Source: a virus. From it: a DNA stretch of 41,091 bases. The DNA is taken from positions 1 to 41,091 of the IMG/VR virus record IMGVR_UViG_3300035703_000179; one strand, 5' to 3'. Positions 1 to 5,509 of the stretch are shown piece by piece (position 1 is the first letter of the stretch; each line of letters begins with the position of its first letter). A model generated the notes under the pieces. It worked only from the letters and a program-made list of their open reading frames with translations. It was not told the origin of the DNA and did no database searches. The translations under genes were made by a program, and so were the position numbers.

Positions 1-6
1 CTATAG

Positions 7-30
7 AAGACCCGTTCAAACGGGTCTTTT
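7..30. terminator. Rho-independent terminator-like hairpin in the left repeat copy
   Basis: AAGACCCG pairs with CGGGTCTT around a short loop, and the right arm runs into TTTT. The flanking A and T residues would let it act in both directions. The same hairpin is unchanged in the right repeat copy (40754-40777). Confidence 0.7.
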
Positions 31-83
31 CCGAGTGGGTTGGGAAAGTATTTTCCCAGACCCCCTCTCTTTATGCGTACGAT

Positions 84-97
84 GTGACGTAGGTCAC
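84..97. promoter_or_regulatory. Dyad symmetric site GTGAC-N4-GTCAC
   Basis: The left copy reads GTGACGTAGGTCAC, with one break in symmetry; the right copy at 40831 reads GTGACGTACGTCAC and is a perfect 14-bp palindrome. Such dyads suit a dimeric DNA-binding protein. The binder is unknown. Confidence 0.45.
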
Positions 98-350
98 ACT
101 TTCCGAGGAGTACTTTCAGTACTCTGAGGGGGGGATTAAATATAACAGAAAATTATTATGGGAGTATATATATACATACAAACGCGTTTTTAATAAACCT
201 CGGGTCAAAGATGCGCATTTATGCGCTTATTGTGCGTGTTATTGAGTGCATGAATGAATTGTGAATGAGTAACTCTCTCCATGAGAGTTTCATAAATGAT
301 TTCCCCCGTTAATAAATAAATAAATGCAGCGCAAATAGTTAGGCGATAGA

Positions 351-368
351 TAGTTGAATGTTCAACTA
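351..368. repeat. Inverted repeat TAGTTGAA-TG-TTCAACTA
   Basis: Perfect 8-bp arms are separated by two bases, just after the end of the 344-bp repeat. It could be an operator-like dyad or a replication/packaging landmark. The rest of the gene-free stretch 345-542 holds palindrome copy 1, the GCTCAC repeats and promoter P1. Confidence 0.5.
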
Positions 369-383
369 CTTTCCCTCGGGCAT

Positions 384-399
384 GGTCGGCCAGCCGACC
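384..399. repeat. GGTCGGCYAGCCGACC palindrome, copy 1
   Basis: Full 16-bp match with centre CA. It lies upstream of promoter P1 rather than next to a start codon. It is the first of nine copies found only in the rightward arm (384-5579). Confidence 0.9.
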
Positions 400-410
400 G
401 CCACGCGTAG

Positions 411-430
411 GCTCACGCTCACGCGCTCAC
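411..430. repeat. GCTCAC short direct repeats
   Basis: Three GCTCAC units (411-416, 417-422, 425-430) follow palindrome copy 1 and are followed by an A-rich run. Short tandem units beside an A-tract resemble iteron-type protein-binding arrays, but the number is small. Function is not known. Confidence 0.4.
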
Positions 431-464
431 GATTTACGCTCAAAAAAAACTTTCCCAAATGGTG

Positions 465-491
465 TTGCAAATCGTATTTATGCCCTACAAT
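465..491 (+). promoter_or_regulatory. Probable promoter P1
   Basis: TTGCAA (465-470) and TACAAT (486-491) resemble sigma-70 boxes, though the spacing is only 15. The expected transcription start near 498 fits a 45-nt leader before the first gene at 543. Confidence 0.5.
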
Positions 492-542
492 AGAGACATG
501 GAAATAGCCGAACGCGCTATCCATAGAAAAGGTAAAACCCAA

Positions 543-1145
543 ATGACAAAAGCAACATCAGCTAAGGCAAAAGTAAATACAACTATTCCCGCTGTTAATA
601 CCGCATGGCGTACTTTCTGCAAAAGCACAACCAACAATGAAAAGGCCAACCGCACAGCGGTGTTAGCACTGGCCGACATCATCGAGGCTCAGAGTGCCAG
701 CATCAACTCGATTAAGAAAAGCATCGATGACACAGCCCAAGTGTCACCGCTTATCACTTCAAGCCAAGTTCGCACGCTCCCAACTTTCAAGGCACTAGAA
801 AAGAAAAATGCAGAGTTCCGCGCACTACCCTTGAAAAAGGCCTTAACCCTTGCAGCAAAAGCCTATGACCTACTCGGAAAAGGTGAGGCAGAAAAGCACT
901 CATTCTCTGACATGGAAAAGTTGGTCAATGACGCGCAAGCAGAAAAGACACGCAAGGCAAAAGAGGCAAAAGCAGGCAAGCCAGCAAAAGAAAAGAAAAG
1001 CGCGAGTCTGCTCGACTCACTCCAAGCGGTCTATGTCTTAATCGAGTCAATAGACCCAGCCCAGATTAACGATAAGGAGATAGACCTACTGAACACCATC
1101 ATGGCGGTCATGGAGTTAAAGATGCGTGAGGATGCAGAAATCTAG
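543..1145 (+). CDS. Hypothetical early protein, 200 aa, Lys/Ala-rich
   Basis: I do not recognise this protein. The frame is open from 459, but I place the start at the ATG at 543, because AAAAGG lies 10 nt upstream and the probable promoter P1 overlaps the earlier codons. The product is largely helical and charged, with a Lys/Ala/Glu-rich stretch near residues 130-155 that could be a flexible or nucleic-acid-binding linker. A C-terminal acidic helix follows. It has no signal peptide or membrane segment. It is the first gene of the rightward arm and is followed by its own strong terminator, so it forms a monocistronic early unit. The TAG stop lies within the second palindrome copy. Confidence 0.75.
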   Translation: MTKATSAKAKVNTTIPAVNTAWRTFCKSTTNNEKANRTAVLALADIIEAQSASINSIKKSIDDTAQVSPLITSSQVRTLPTFKALEKKNAEFRALPLKKALTLAAKAYDLLGKGEAEKHSFSDMEKLVNDAQAEKTRKAKEAKAGKPAKEKKSASLLDSLQAVYVLIESIDPAQINDKEIDLLNTIMAVMELKMREDAEI

Positions 1146-1159
1146 TCGGCCAGCCGACC
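1144..1159. repeat. GGTCGGCYAGCCGACC palindrome, copy 2
   Basis: It matches 15 of 16 positions (first base A) with centre CA. It overlaps the stop codon of the preceding gene and comes just before the terminator. Confidence 0.85.
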
Positions 1160-1161
1160 AG

Positions 1162-1191
1162 CCCTCGCCCCGAAAGGGGCGGGGGTTTTTT
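1162..1191 (+). terminator. Strong Rho-independent terminator
   Basis: A 10-bp GC-rich stem (1162-1171 with 1176-1185) is closed by a GAAA tetraloop and followed by six T. It ends the transcript of the gene at 543-1145. Confidence 0.9.
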
Positions 1192-1223
1192 CATGCCCAA
1201 AAATTGCGCTCGCGGAGGCAATT

Positions 1224-1319
1224 CCAACACAAACTTTCGAGCGAGCGACGACAGCCACCGACCTACGCCAAAAAAAAATCCGACACAAACTTTGCGAGCG
1301 ATTGGCGACAGATACCGAC
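1224..1319. repeat. Pair of imperfect ~39-bp direct repeats in gene-free DNA
   Basis: The stretches 1224-1262 and 1280-1319 share the blocks ACACAAACTTT, GCGAGCGA and CGACAG in the same order. They are separated by an A9 run. The whole 1146-1490 stretch has no convincing gene: a 47-codon frame from 1193 lacks a ribosome site. It holds the terminator, these repeats, palindrome copies 3 and 4, and promoter P2. Confidence 0.6.
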
Positions 1320-1341
1320 TTGCGACAACGGCATGAGTCAT

Positions 1342-1357
1342 GGTCGGCCAGCCGACC
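1342..1357. repeat. GGTCGGCYAGCCGACC palindrome, copy 3
   Basis: Full match, centre CA, immediately upstream of promoter P2 (1380-1408). No gene starts at the usual distance. Confidence 0.9.
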
Positions 1358-1379
1358 ACTATCTGATGAATAACAAGGG

Positions 1380-1408
1380 TTGCACAAATAATCTTTAAGG
1401 CCTATACT
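1380..1408 (+). promoter_or_regulatory. Sigma-70-type promoter P2
   Basis: TTGCAC, a 17-nt spacer and TATACT form a good promoter. The spacer contains AATAATCTTTAAG, identical to that of promoter P3 230 bp downstream. It drives the 41-aa gene at 1491. Confidence 0.75.
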
Positions 1409-1455
1409 TAAGTCATTGGCAGGGGCTATGCCCTTACTGATAACTAACCCAAAGC

Positions 1456-1471
1456 GGTCGGCCAGCCGACC
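1456..1471. repeat. GGTCGGCYAGCCGACC palindrome, copy 4
   Basis: Full match, centre CA. It lies in the leader of P2, 19 nt before the ATG at 1491 and just upstream of the ribosome site AAAGGAA. Confidence 0.9.
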
Positions 1472-1490
1472 ACGACAGAAAGGAACGGAA

Positions 1491-1616
1491 ATGACTATCG
1501 AGGAGTTTATCGAGAGTATGCAGGTGAAGGTGAACATCATGAACGAGCAGAAGGCAGAGCGTGAACGCTATGAACAAGGCGTACGCGCCATGCAAGATGC
1601 AAAGAACAAGGCTTGA
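1491..1616 (+). CDS. Small hypothetical protein, 41 aa
   Basis: The ATG at 1491 follows AAAGGAA at a good distance, and the frame is preceded by promoter P2 and palindrome copy 4. The product is a short charged helix rich in Glu, Lys and Arg, of unknown function. Its stop codon TGA (1614-1616) lies inside the -35 box of promoter P3, so gene and downstream promoter are interlocked. Confidence 0.6.
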   Translation: MTIEEFIESMQVKVNIMNEQKAERERYEQGVRAMQDAKNKA

Positions 1617-1641
1617 CCCAATAATCTTTAAGCAGTAGACT
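1613..1641 (+). promoter_or_regulatory. Sigma-70-type promoter P3
   Basis: TTGACC, a 17-nt spacer and TAGACT. The spacer shares the 13-nt AATAATCTTTAAG with P2, which points to duplication of a promoter cassette. The resulting leader is ~155 nt, long and structured. Confidence 0.75.
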
Positions 1642-1657
1642 AAAGACCTTAGCGGAT

Positions 1658-1688
1658 AGCCTTGCCTGAATTTGGGCAGGCATAGGCT
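1658..1688 (+). other. Long leader hairpin
   Basis: AGCCT-TGCCTG pairs with CAGGCA-T-AGGCT, an 11-bp stem with one bulged T and an 8-nt loop. It is the first structure in the P3 transcript and directly precedes the tRNA-like element. Confidence 0.6.
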
Positions 1689-1692
1689 GGTG

Positions 1693-1742
1693 GCTCACTC
1701 TGGTGACATTGTGGAGCGCAGGTTCAATTCCTGCGGTGAGCG
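1693..1742 (+). other. tRNA-like element (acceptor stem and T arm only)
   Basis: A canonical T arm, GCAGG-TTCAATT-CCTGC (1718-1734), is followed by GGTGAGC, which pairs over 7 bp with GCTCACT at 1693-1699. Only 18 nt, containing TGGTGA, lie where the D and anticodon arms should be. It is therefore a tRNA-like minihelix or a decayed tRNA, not a working tRNA, and it lacks an encoded CCA. GCTC at 1693 can alternatively pair with GAGC at 1714, so two folds compete. Confidence 0.5.
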
Positions 1743-1767
1743 CGTTGGTAGCAAATCGCTATTAACT

Positions 1768-1783
1768 GGTCGGCTAGCCGACC
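1768..1783. repeat. GGTCGGCYAGCCGACC palindrome, copy 5
   Basis: Full match with centre TA, which makes it a perfect palindrome. It ends 20 nt before the ATG at 1804, just upstream of AAAGG. Confidence 0.9.
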
Positions 1784-1803
1784 ATGTACTGAAAGGTTAT
1801 CAA

Positions 1804-1953
1804 ATGGAACTATTCAACTTAGAAGTAAGCAAGTGGGGCATCAGCCTTGAAACTTACTTTGGTGACATTTACTTGTATCACCGCGCATGGCTTACTGTGC
1901 TAGGCATTGTCGTAGCACTGCGTATCGTCAAGCGAATTCGTGAGGTATGGTAA
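1804..1953 (+). CDS. Small single-pass membrane protein, 49 aa
   Basis: The ATG at 1804 is preceded by GAAAGG at a suitable distance; upstream codons of the open frame overlap the structured leader and are unlikely to be translated. One hydrophobic helix (about residues 28-42, WLTVLGIVVALRIV) is followed by basic residues, giving a probable N-out, C-in topology. The function is unknown; small early membrane proteins of phages often act on host envelope processes or superinfection, but nothing here shows which. The stop overlaps the next start as TAATG. Confidence 0.65.
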   Translation: MELFNLEVSKWGISLETYFGDIYLYHRAWLTVLGIVVALRIVKRIREVW

Positions 1954-2138
1954 TGTACCCAAGCGCAGATGATTTAGTCTCAGGAATTTCCGACACAAAC
2001 ACTGTCTGGGAGTCCAAACTCGATTACCAACTTGTCCAAGAAATCCTGGGGCATGACCTATCAATAGATGAATGGGAGCAAATGGTGGACTACCTCAATG
2101 ATGTGGTGTTTGAGACAGTTATGAGTTTTCAGAGATGA
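1953..2138 (+). CDS. Small acidic hypothetical protein, 61 aa
   Basis: I choose the ATG at 1953, which overlaps the preceding stop (TAATG) and has GAGG 7 nt upstream, rather than the in-frame ATG at 1947. The product is acidic and soluble, with no recognised motif. It lies in a tightly coupled series with the genes before and after it, ending in an ATGA overlap. Confidence 0.6.
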   Translation: MYPSADDLVSGISDTNTVWESKLDYQLVQEILGHDLSIDEWEQMVDYLNDVVFETVMSFQR

Positions 2139-2305
2139 TTACTGTAACTTTTACGGATGCTGAGGTGAACCTTGTGCGACAAGCACTGAGGGCTGAGCAT
2201 GACCGCATGATGAAGCAAGGGTATGCAGGGCTGGCCAAAGTCGTGGAGAGTGCCAGAGATACCTTAGCAAATGCCATAATTGACAGCAAAGTAGTTAAGG
2301 CATAG
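2135..2305 (+). CDS. Small hypothetical protein, 56 aa
   Basis: The ATG at 2135 overlaps the previous stop as ATGA. The translation begins MITVTFTDAEVNLVRQALRA and continues as a mostly helical, amphipathic protein to TAG at 2303-2305. It is not recognised; the layout, a short beta strand and then two helices, would suit a small dimeric protein. The stop codon is the first half of the -10 box of promoter P4. Confidence 0.6.
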   Translation: MITVTFTDAEVNLVRQALRAEHDRMMKQGYAGLAKVVESARDTLANAIIDSKVVKA

Positions 2306-2308
2306 AAT
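2280..2308 (+). promoter_or_regulatory. Sigma-70-type promoter P4
   Basis: TTGACA (2280-2285), exactly 17 nt, then TAGAAT (2303-2308): the best promoter in the window. It is embedded in the end of the preceding gene and drives the amidoligase operon. Confidence 0.8.
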
Positions 2309-2311
2309 ACT

Positions 2312-2332
2312 CTTATTGCAAAGCGCAATAAG
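2312..2332 (+). repeat. Inverted repeat CTTATTGC-N5-GCAATAAG at the P4 start site
   Basis: Perfect 8-bp arms around AAAGC lie at the expected transcription start of P4. It could be an operator, or a hairpin at the 5' end that stabilises the messenger. Confidence 0.55.
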
Positions 2333-2337
2333 TAAAT

Positions 2338-2353
2338 GGTCGGCTAGCCGACA
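2338..2353. repeat. GGTCGGCYAGCCGACC palindrome, copy 6
   Basis: Centre TA, last base A, so 15 of 16. It ends 15 nt before the ATG at 2369 and adjoins the ribosome site GGGAAGG. Confidence 0.85.
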
Positions 2354-2368
2354 GGGAAGGTAAGGCAA

Positions 2369-3625
2369 ATGACAGATAAAGTTGATGAAGTTGTTTTACA
2401 CAGTTGTTCGGTATGTGAATACGAAACTGATGCAGACAACTTAATCACGACAGATTACGATAGTCTGGTGTGTGATGATTGCGCCCAGATTTGCCAGCGT
2501 TGCGACAGTGTTGGTACATCCAATGATGTCTTTCACACAGTAGACGACGACTCTTTATGGTGTGAGTCGTGTACCGAGAGGCGTGCCTATTGGTGCGAGT
2601 CATGCGAGGGGTACAACTCTGATACCTCGTACTATGTCACAGATAGGGCTGAGCATTGGTGTGCAGATTGCTGTGATAACAATGCTTACTGGTGTGATGA
2701 TTGCGACGAGTATAATGCTGACGGCTGTGACAGATGCGGTAGCGAGGATGGTATCCGTATCATCCATGATTACAGTTACCGCCCTGATGCTATCTTCCAT
2801 TCGACCAGTAATGATGAGCGTTTATTCTTTGGGCTAGAGATTGAGGTAGAAGCACGCGACAACCTCAGAGAGTCTGCCGAGTACGCACACCAACTGGAGT
2901 CAATGGACTTAGCCTATCTCAAACATGACGGCTCTCTCAATAGTGGCTTCGAGATAGTCACGCATCCAATGTCACATGACTTCTTCAAGCATGAGGCTGG
3001 AGACTTCTTTGCAGTACTGGAAGCCTTGCGTACTCAATCAGGTATCCGAGTTAAGTCATGGGATACTCGTACCTGTGGCTTACACATCCACATCTCACGC
3101 ACTGGGTTTAAGAATGGCGCACACATGCACCGCTTCCTCAACCTTGTGTATTCTAATCAGGAACTATACGAAACCCTAGCAGGTCGCTCATCTGAACAAT
3201 GGGCTAAGTTCACTGACATCAATGTACGCGAGTACAAGCGCGACGAAAATGGTGAGCGTATCTTTAACATGGATTATGGTTACGAGATTACCACCAAGCG
3301 TTCCTTTGCGCACAAGTTACAACCCGACCACCACTCCGACCGATACTCAGCGGTTAATACAAACAACCGCGAGACACTTGAGATGCGTATCTTCCGAGGT
3401 ACTGTCAATGGTGAGACAATCAAAGCCCATCTAGACTTAGCGCACGCCAGCGTTGAGTACACCCGCAATCTTACTGTGCAAGATGTACTGCAAGGTGCAT
3501 TGAGTGCAGATAACTTCATGTGGTATGTATTCCAGAATGAAGTGTTGTATCCAGAACTATCAGCCCGTCTCGATAAGTTAGTAATTAGCGGTCGGCTAGC
3601 CGACCAGAAAGTGAGCACCATCTAA
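2369..3625 (+). CDS. Zinc-finger amidoligase (COOH-NH2 ligase family)
   Basis: Residues 13-123 form a cysteine-rich array of repeated CxxC pairs, enough for about five zinc sites. Residues 150-365 carry the amidoligase hallmarks: FGLEIEVE (154-161), HDGSL (186-190), HIHIS (239-243), RYSAVN (325-330) and EMRIFRGT (338-345). Known relatives (glutamine-synthetase-like fold) are predicted to join carboxyl and amino groups using ATP, often beside a glutamine amidotransferase, exactly as here. The zinc array may bind the target protein or nucleic acid (inference). The ATG follows AAGGTAAGG; the gene is driven by P4. The C terminus SGRLADQ is encoded by palindrome copy 7 and overlaps the next start by 1 nt. 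The substrate is unknown. Confidence 0.8.
   Translation: MTDKVDEVVLHSCSVCEYETDADNLITTDYDSLVCDDCAQICQRCDSVGTSNDVFHTVDDDSLWCESCTERRAYWCESCEGYNSDTSYYVTDRAEHWCADCCDNNAYWCDDCDEYNADGCDRCGSEDGIRIIHDYSYRPDAIFHSTSNDERLFFGLEIEVEARDNLRESAEYAHQLESMDLAYLKHDGSLNSGFEIVTHPMSHDFFKHEAGDFFAVLEALRTQSGIRVKSWDTRTCGLHIHISRTGFKNGAHMHRFLNLVYSNQELYETLAGRSSEQWAKFTDINVREYKRDENGERIFNMDYGYEITTKRSFAHKLQPDHHSDRYSAVNTNNRETLEMRIFRGTVNGETIKAHLDLAHASVEYTRNLTVQDVLQGALSADNFMWYVFQNEVLYPELSARLDKLVISGRLADQKVSTI
3590..3605. repeat. GGTCGGCYAGCCGACC palindrome, copy 7 (inside a gene)
   Basis: Full match, centre TA. It codes for GRLAD near the end of the amidoligase and ends 19 nt before the ATG of the amidotransferase, so it keeps the same distance to a start codon as the intergenic copies. 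Confidence 0.9.
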
Positions 3626-4461
3626 TGTGTCTACTCGTTGTAGCCTCGCCTAATTCCACGCCTCGTAAGAAGGACTTGGAATGTGCATCATGTAATAATC
3701 CGCATGGCTTTGGCTTTGCGGTAATCACGCCCAATGGAATTGTCACTGGTCGTGGTATGTCCAGCAAGAAAGTAATCAAGCAGTTCCTAGAAGTACGCAA
3801 GCAGTATCCAGATAGTTATGCTATGTTCCATGCTCGCTATGCTACGCATGGTGTCAAGAATGAGGATAACTGTCACCCATTCAAGGTGCCTAGCAATCCT
3901 GATACATACCTAGCACACAATGGTATCCTTGACATCAACATCTCAGCAGGCGACCGCAGAAGTGACACGCGTATCTTTGCAGAGGATACCTTACCTGCTA
4001 TGGGTGGTGTTGCTGCATTAGACGACGACCATGTGTGGGCTATGGTTAGCAAGTGGGCATTAGGTAGTAAGATAGTTATCTTCACCCTTGACCCTAGTGC
4101 TAAAGAGACCTGCTACATCATCAACGAGAACGCTGGTCACTGGGATGATGAGGGAATGTGGTGGTCTAACTCTACCTACAAGCAATCTGCTTGGGGCAGT
4201 TACCTAGATACACCCAGTTACTCATCTGCCGTAGCACTTAACGACAGCGGTTATGGTGCAGGTGAGCAGGCTTCATGTGCTCACTGTCTCAGTGTGGGTG
4301 AGTTAGACTCTAACCCTTACTACTGCGAGATGTGCTTTACTTGCTATGACTGCGATGGTATGTACCAAGATACTTGCCTATGCTGGACACCTGAGTCTGA
4401 CCGATACGCATACAACAAGAAAGGAAAGGTAGGTTATTACAATGACTACTTCGGCTTCTAG
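3625..4461 (+). CDS. Class II glutamine amidotransferase with zinc-ribbon tail
   Basis: The second residue is Cys, the N-terminal nucleophile exposed after removal of Met. Family motifs follow: RYATHG (71-76), LAHNG (97-100) and NENAGHW (167-173). Class II enzymes hydrolyse glutamine and pass ammonia to a partner. Residues 218-253 add a cysteine-rich zinc-binding tail (CAHC, CEMCFTCYDC, CLC), echoing that of the upstream amidoligase, so the two may share a docking target. The ATG overlaps the amidoligase stop (TAATG), which indicates coupled synthesis. The likely role is ammonia supply for amidation or peptide-bond modification by the upstream ligase. Confidence 0.8.
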   Translation: MCLLVVASPNSTPRKKDLECASCNNPHGFGFAVITPNGIVTGRGMSSKKVIKQFLEVRKQYPDSYAMFHARYATHGVKNEDNCHPFKVPSNPDTYLAHNGILDINISAGDRRSDTRIFAEDTLPAMGGVAALDDDHVWAMVSKWALGSKIVIFTLDPSAKETCYIINENAGHWDDEGMWWSNSTYKQSAWGSYLDTPSYSSAVALNDSGYGAGEQASCAHCLSVGELDSNPYYCEMCFTCYDCDGMYQDTCLCWTPESDRYAYNKKGKVGYYNDYFGF

Positions 4462-4651
4462 TGGTCGGCCAGCCGACCATGACCCGTTCAAGGGAATGTG
4501 GGTGTCTGGGTGGATTACCTCAACACAAACTGTCGACGGACTTGTGCATTATGGTCCATTCGACACGCAAGAAAAAGCCCTTGACTGGGCTAAAGAACTA
4601 ATCAACGCAGAGGTGTATCGAGTATTTGTACCCTCTTACAATGCAGGATAG
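4442..4651 (+). CDS. Small hypothetical protein, 51-69 aa
   Basis: Two starts are possible. The ATG at 4442 has AGGAAAGGTAGG upstream but overlaps the amidotransferase by 20 nt and translates palindrome copy 8 as SGRPAD. The ATG at 4496 lies 17 nt after the palindrome, as in other genes, but its AAGGGA is very close. The core (WVSGWITSTQTVDGLVHYGPF, then a helix ALDWAKEL) looks like a compact alpha/beta protein of unknown function. It belongs to the amidoligase operon by position. Confidence 0.6.
   Translation: MTTSASSGRPADHDPFKGMWVSGWITSTQTVDGLVHYGPFDTQEKALDWAKELINAEVYRVFVPSYNAG
4463..4478. repeat. GGTCGGCYAGCCGACC palindrome, copy 8
   Basis: Full match, centre CA, immediately after the amidotransferase stop. 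It ends 17 nt before the alternative ATG at 4496. Confidence 0.9.
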
Positions 4652-4658
4652 GAGTATC

Positions 4659-4790
4659 ATGACGACAGAACAGAAGGAACAGTTGCGGGAAGTCCTGATA
4701 GACTACCTGCAAATGCTTACAGCAGAGACAGACATACGTCTGGATAAGAAGATAGCGCAAGTCCGATTACTACTACGAGAGGTGGCATAA
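4659..4790 (+). CDS. Small helical protein, 43 aa
   Basis: The ATG at 4659 is preceded by AGGAG. The product (MTTEQKEQLREVLIDYLQML and onward) is one long amphipathic charged helix or helical hairpin, possibly a dimeric coiled coil. The function is unknown. The stop overlaps the next start (TAATG), which supports it being translated. Confidence 0.6.
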   Translation: MTTEQKEQLREVLIDYLQMLTAETDIRLDKKIAQVRLLLREVA

Positions 4791-4975
4791 TGAGCATGGA
4801 TGTTACGGAAACTAAGTATGAATGGCGGTTTGGAGATTACTCTGTGCATACCTATGTAGGTGAGTATGGGGTACACGCAGAATGGTTCAGAGGTGACAAT
4901 GACATAGATAGCAACGATGTCCCTGACATTGTAATGGATGCCTACGAACAACTATGTGAGGAGGAGGGGCTATGA
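4790..4975 (+). CDS. Small acidic hypothetical protein, 61 aa
   Basis: It starts in a TAATG overlap and ends in an ATGA overlap with its neighbours. The sequence is acidic with several aromatic residues (EWRFGDYSVHTYVGEYG), suggesting a small beta-rich fold followed by an acidic helix. No family is recognised. Confidence 0.6.
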   Translation: MSMDVTETKYEWRFGDYSVHTYVGEYGVHAEWFRGDNDIDSNDVPDIVMDAYEQLCEEEGL

Positions 4976-5103
4976 GTTACGAACCACCATTGAATGATGA
5001 TGTATTCGAGTTGGATGATGATTATGAGGAACTTGACGAGGATACACTTGACGACCTGATTGATTACGACGGAGAACCAGACAGGATGTGGGGAGATGAT
5101 TAG
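4972..5103 (+). CDS. Extremely acidic 43-aa protein
   Basis: The ATG at 4972 overlaps the preceding stop as ATGA, with GAGGAGGGG as ribosome site. Twenty of 43 residues are Asp or Glu, with only one basic residue. Such a charge pattern is known from DNA-mimic proteins that block host nucleases or DNA-binding proteins, but also from disordered tails, so a mimic role is only a suggestion. It overlaps the WhiB gene by 8 nt. Confidence 0.6.
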   Translation: MSYEPPLNDDVFELDDDYEELDEDTLDDLIDYDGEPDRMWGDD

Positions 5104-5509
5104 TCAATTGCAAGGTCTTTGTAGTGGGGATGCCAACCCTGACGCATGGTTTCCAACTGTGCCTAATGGTGGCAGACCTGACACTATTCTAAGGCGTATG
5201 GTGCCAGAGATTAAGTATGCTATGAACATGTGTGGCCGATGCCCTATTCGGGAGAAGTGTTTAGAAGAGGGTATGAAGCCTGAGAACCTAGCGTATGGCA
5301 TCTGGGGTGGTATACTTGCTGGTCAAAGAATAGCGATGGCTAAGGAACGAGGGCTTGATTATCGTGTCGACCCTTACAATAAAGGACGAAAGGTTCGTTC
5401 AAGATACAGCGATGAAGTAGGTCCAAGTCGCAAGGTTACTTCTGATGAAGAAGAAGCAGCGGTTATGTTTGCGACAAGGATTAGACCCTACTTGGAAGGT
5501 GTAGTATGA
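5096..5509 (+). CDS. whiB: WhiB-family iron-sulphur transcription regulator
   Basis: Four cysteines (C9, C46, C49, C55) in the WhiB pattern C-Xn-C-X2-C-X5-C bind a [4Fe-4S] cluster, and GIWGG (68-72) is the family turn motif. A basic tail with GRKVRSR near 97-103 would contact DNA. WhiB proteins act with the principal sigma factor in Actinobacteria, so this marks the host group. In phages, WhiB copies can redirect host transcription or exclude other phages. I choose the ATG at 5096 (AGGA 9 nt upstream) over an in-frame TTG at 5060 that would overlap the previous gene widely. The stop overlaps the next gene as ATGA. Confidence 0.9.
   Translation: MISQLQGLCSGDANPDAWFPTVPNGGRPDTILRRMVPEIKYAMNMCGRCPIREKCLEEGMKPENLAYGIWGGILAGQRIAMAKERGLDYRVDPYNKGRKVRSRYSDEVGPSRKVTSDEEEAAVMFATRIRPYLEGVV

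Larger units (their letters stand above)
1..344. repeat. Direct repeat, left copy (hairpin-rich genome-end region)
   Basis: This 344-bp stretch is repeated at 40748-41091 at the same length, with about five scattered substitutions plus one ~30-bp divergent patch around 209-240. It holds a row of inverted repeats: a terminator-like hairpin (7-28), a 7-bp stem at 41-58, a dyad at 84-97, GAGTACT/AGTACTC at 108-124, GCGCAT/ATGCGC at 213-226 and AACTCTC/GAGAGTT at 271-289. It ends with TAAA-rich short repeats (311-324). No plausible gene lies in it. It sits between the leftward late operon and the rightward early arm on the circular map, so it may be a terminal redundancy, packaging site or origin/regulatory region (inference). 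Confidence 0.9.

Noticed and set aside
1193-1336. 47-codon frame after the terminator
   Set aside because: No ribosome site, begins within the terminator tail and covers the direct repeats; composition is unlike its neighbours.
1693-1742. Working tRNA gene
   Set aside because: T arm and acceptor-like stem are present, but there is no room for D and anticodon arms and no CCA end; reported as tRNA-like only.
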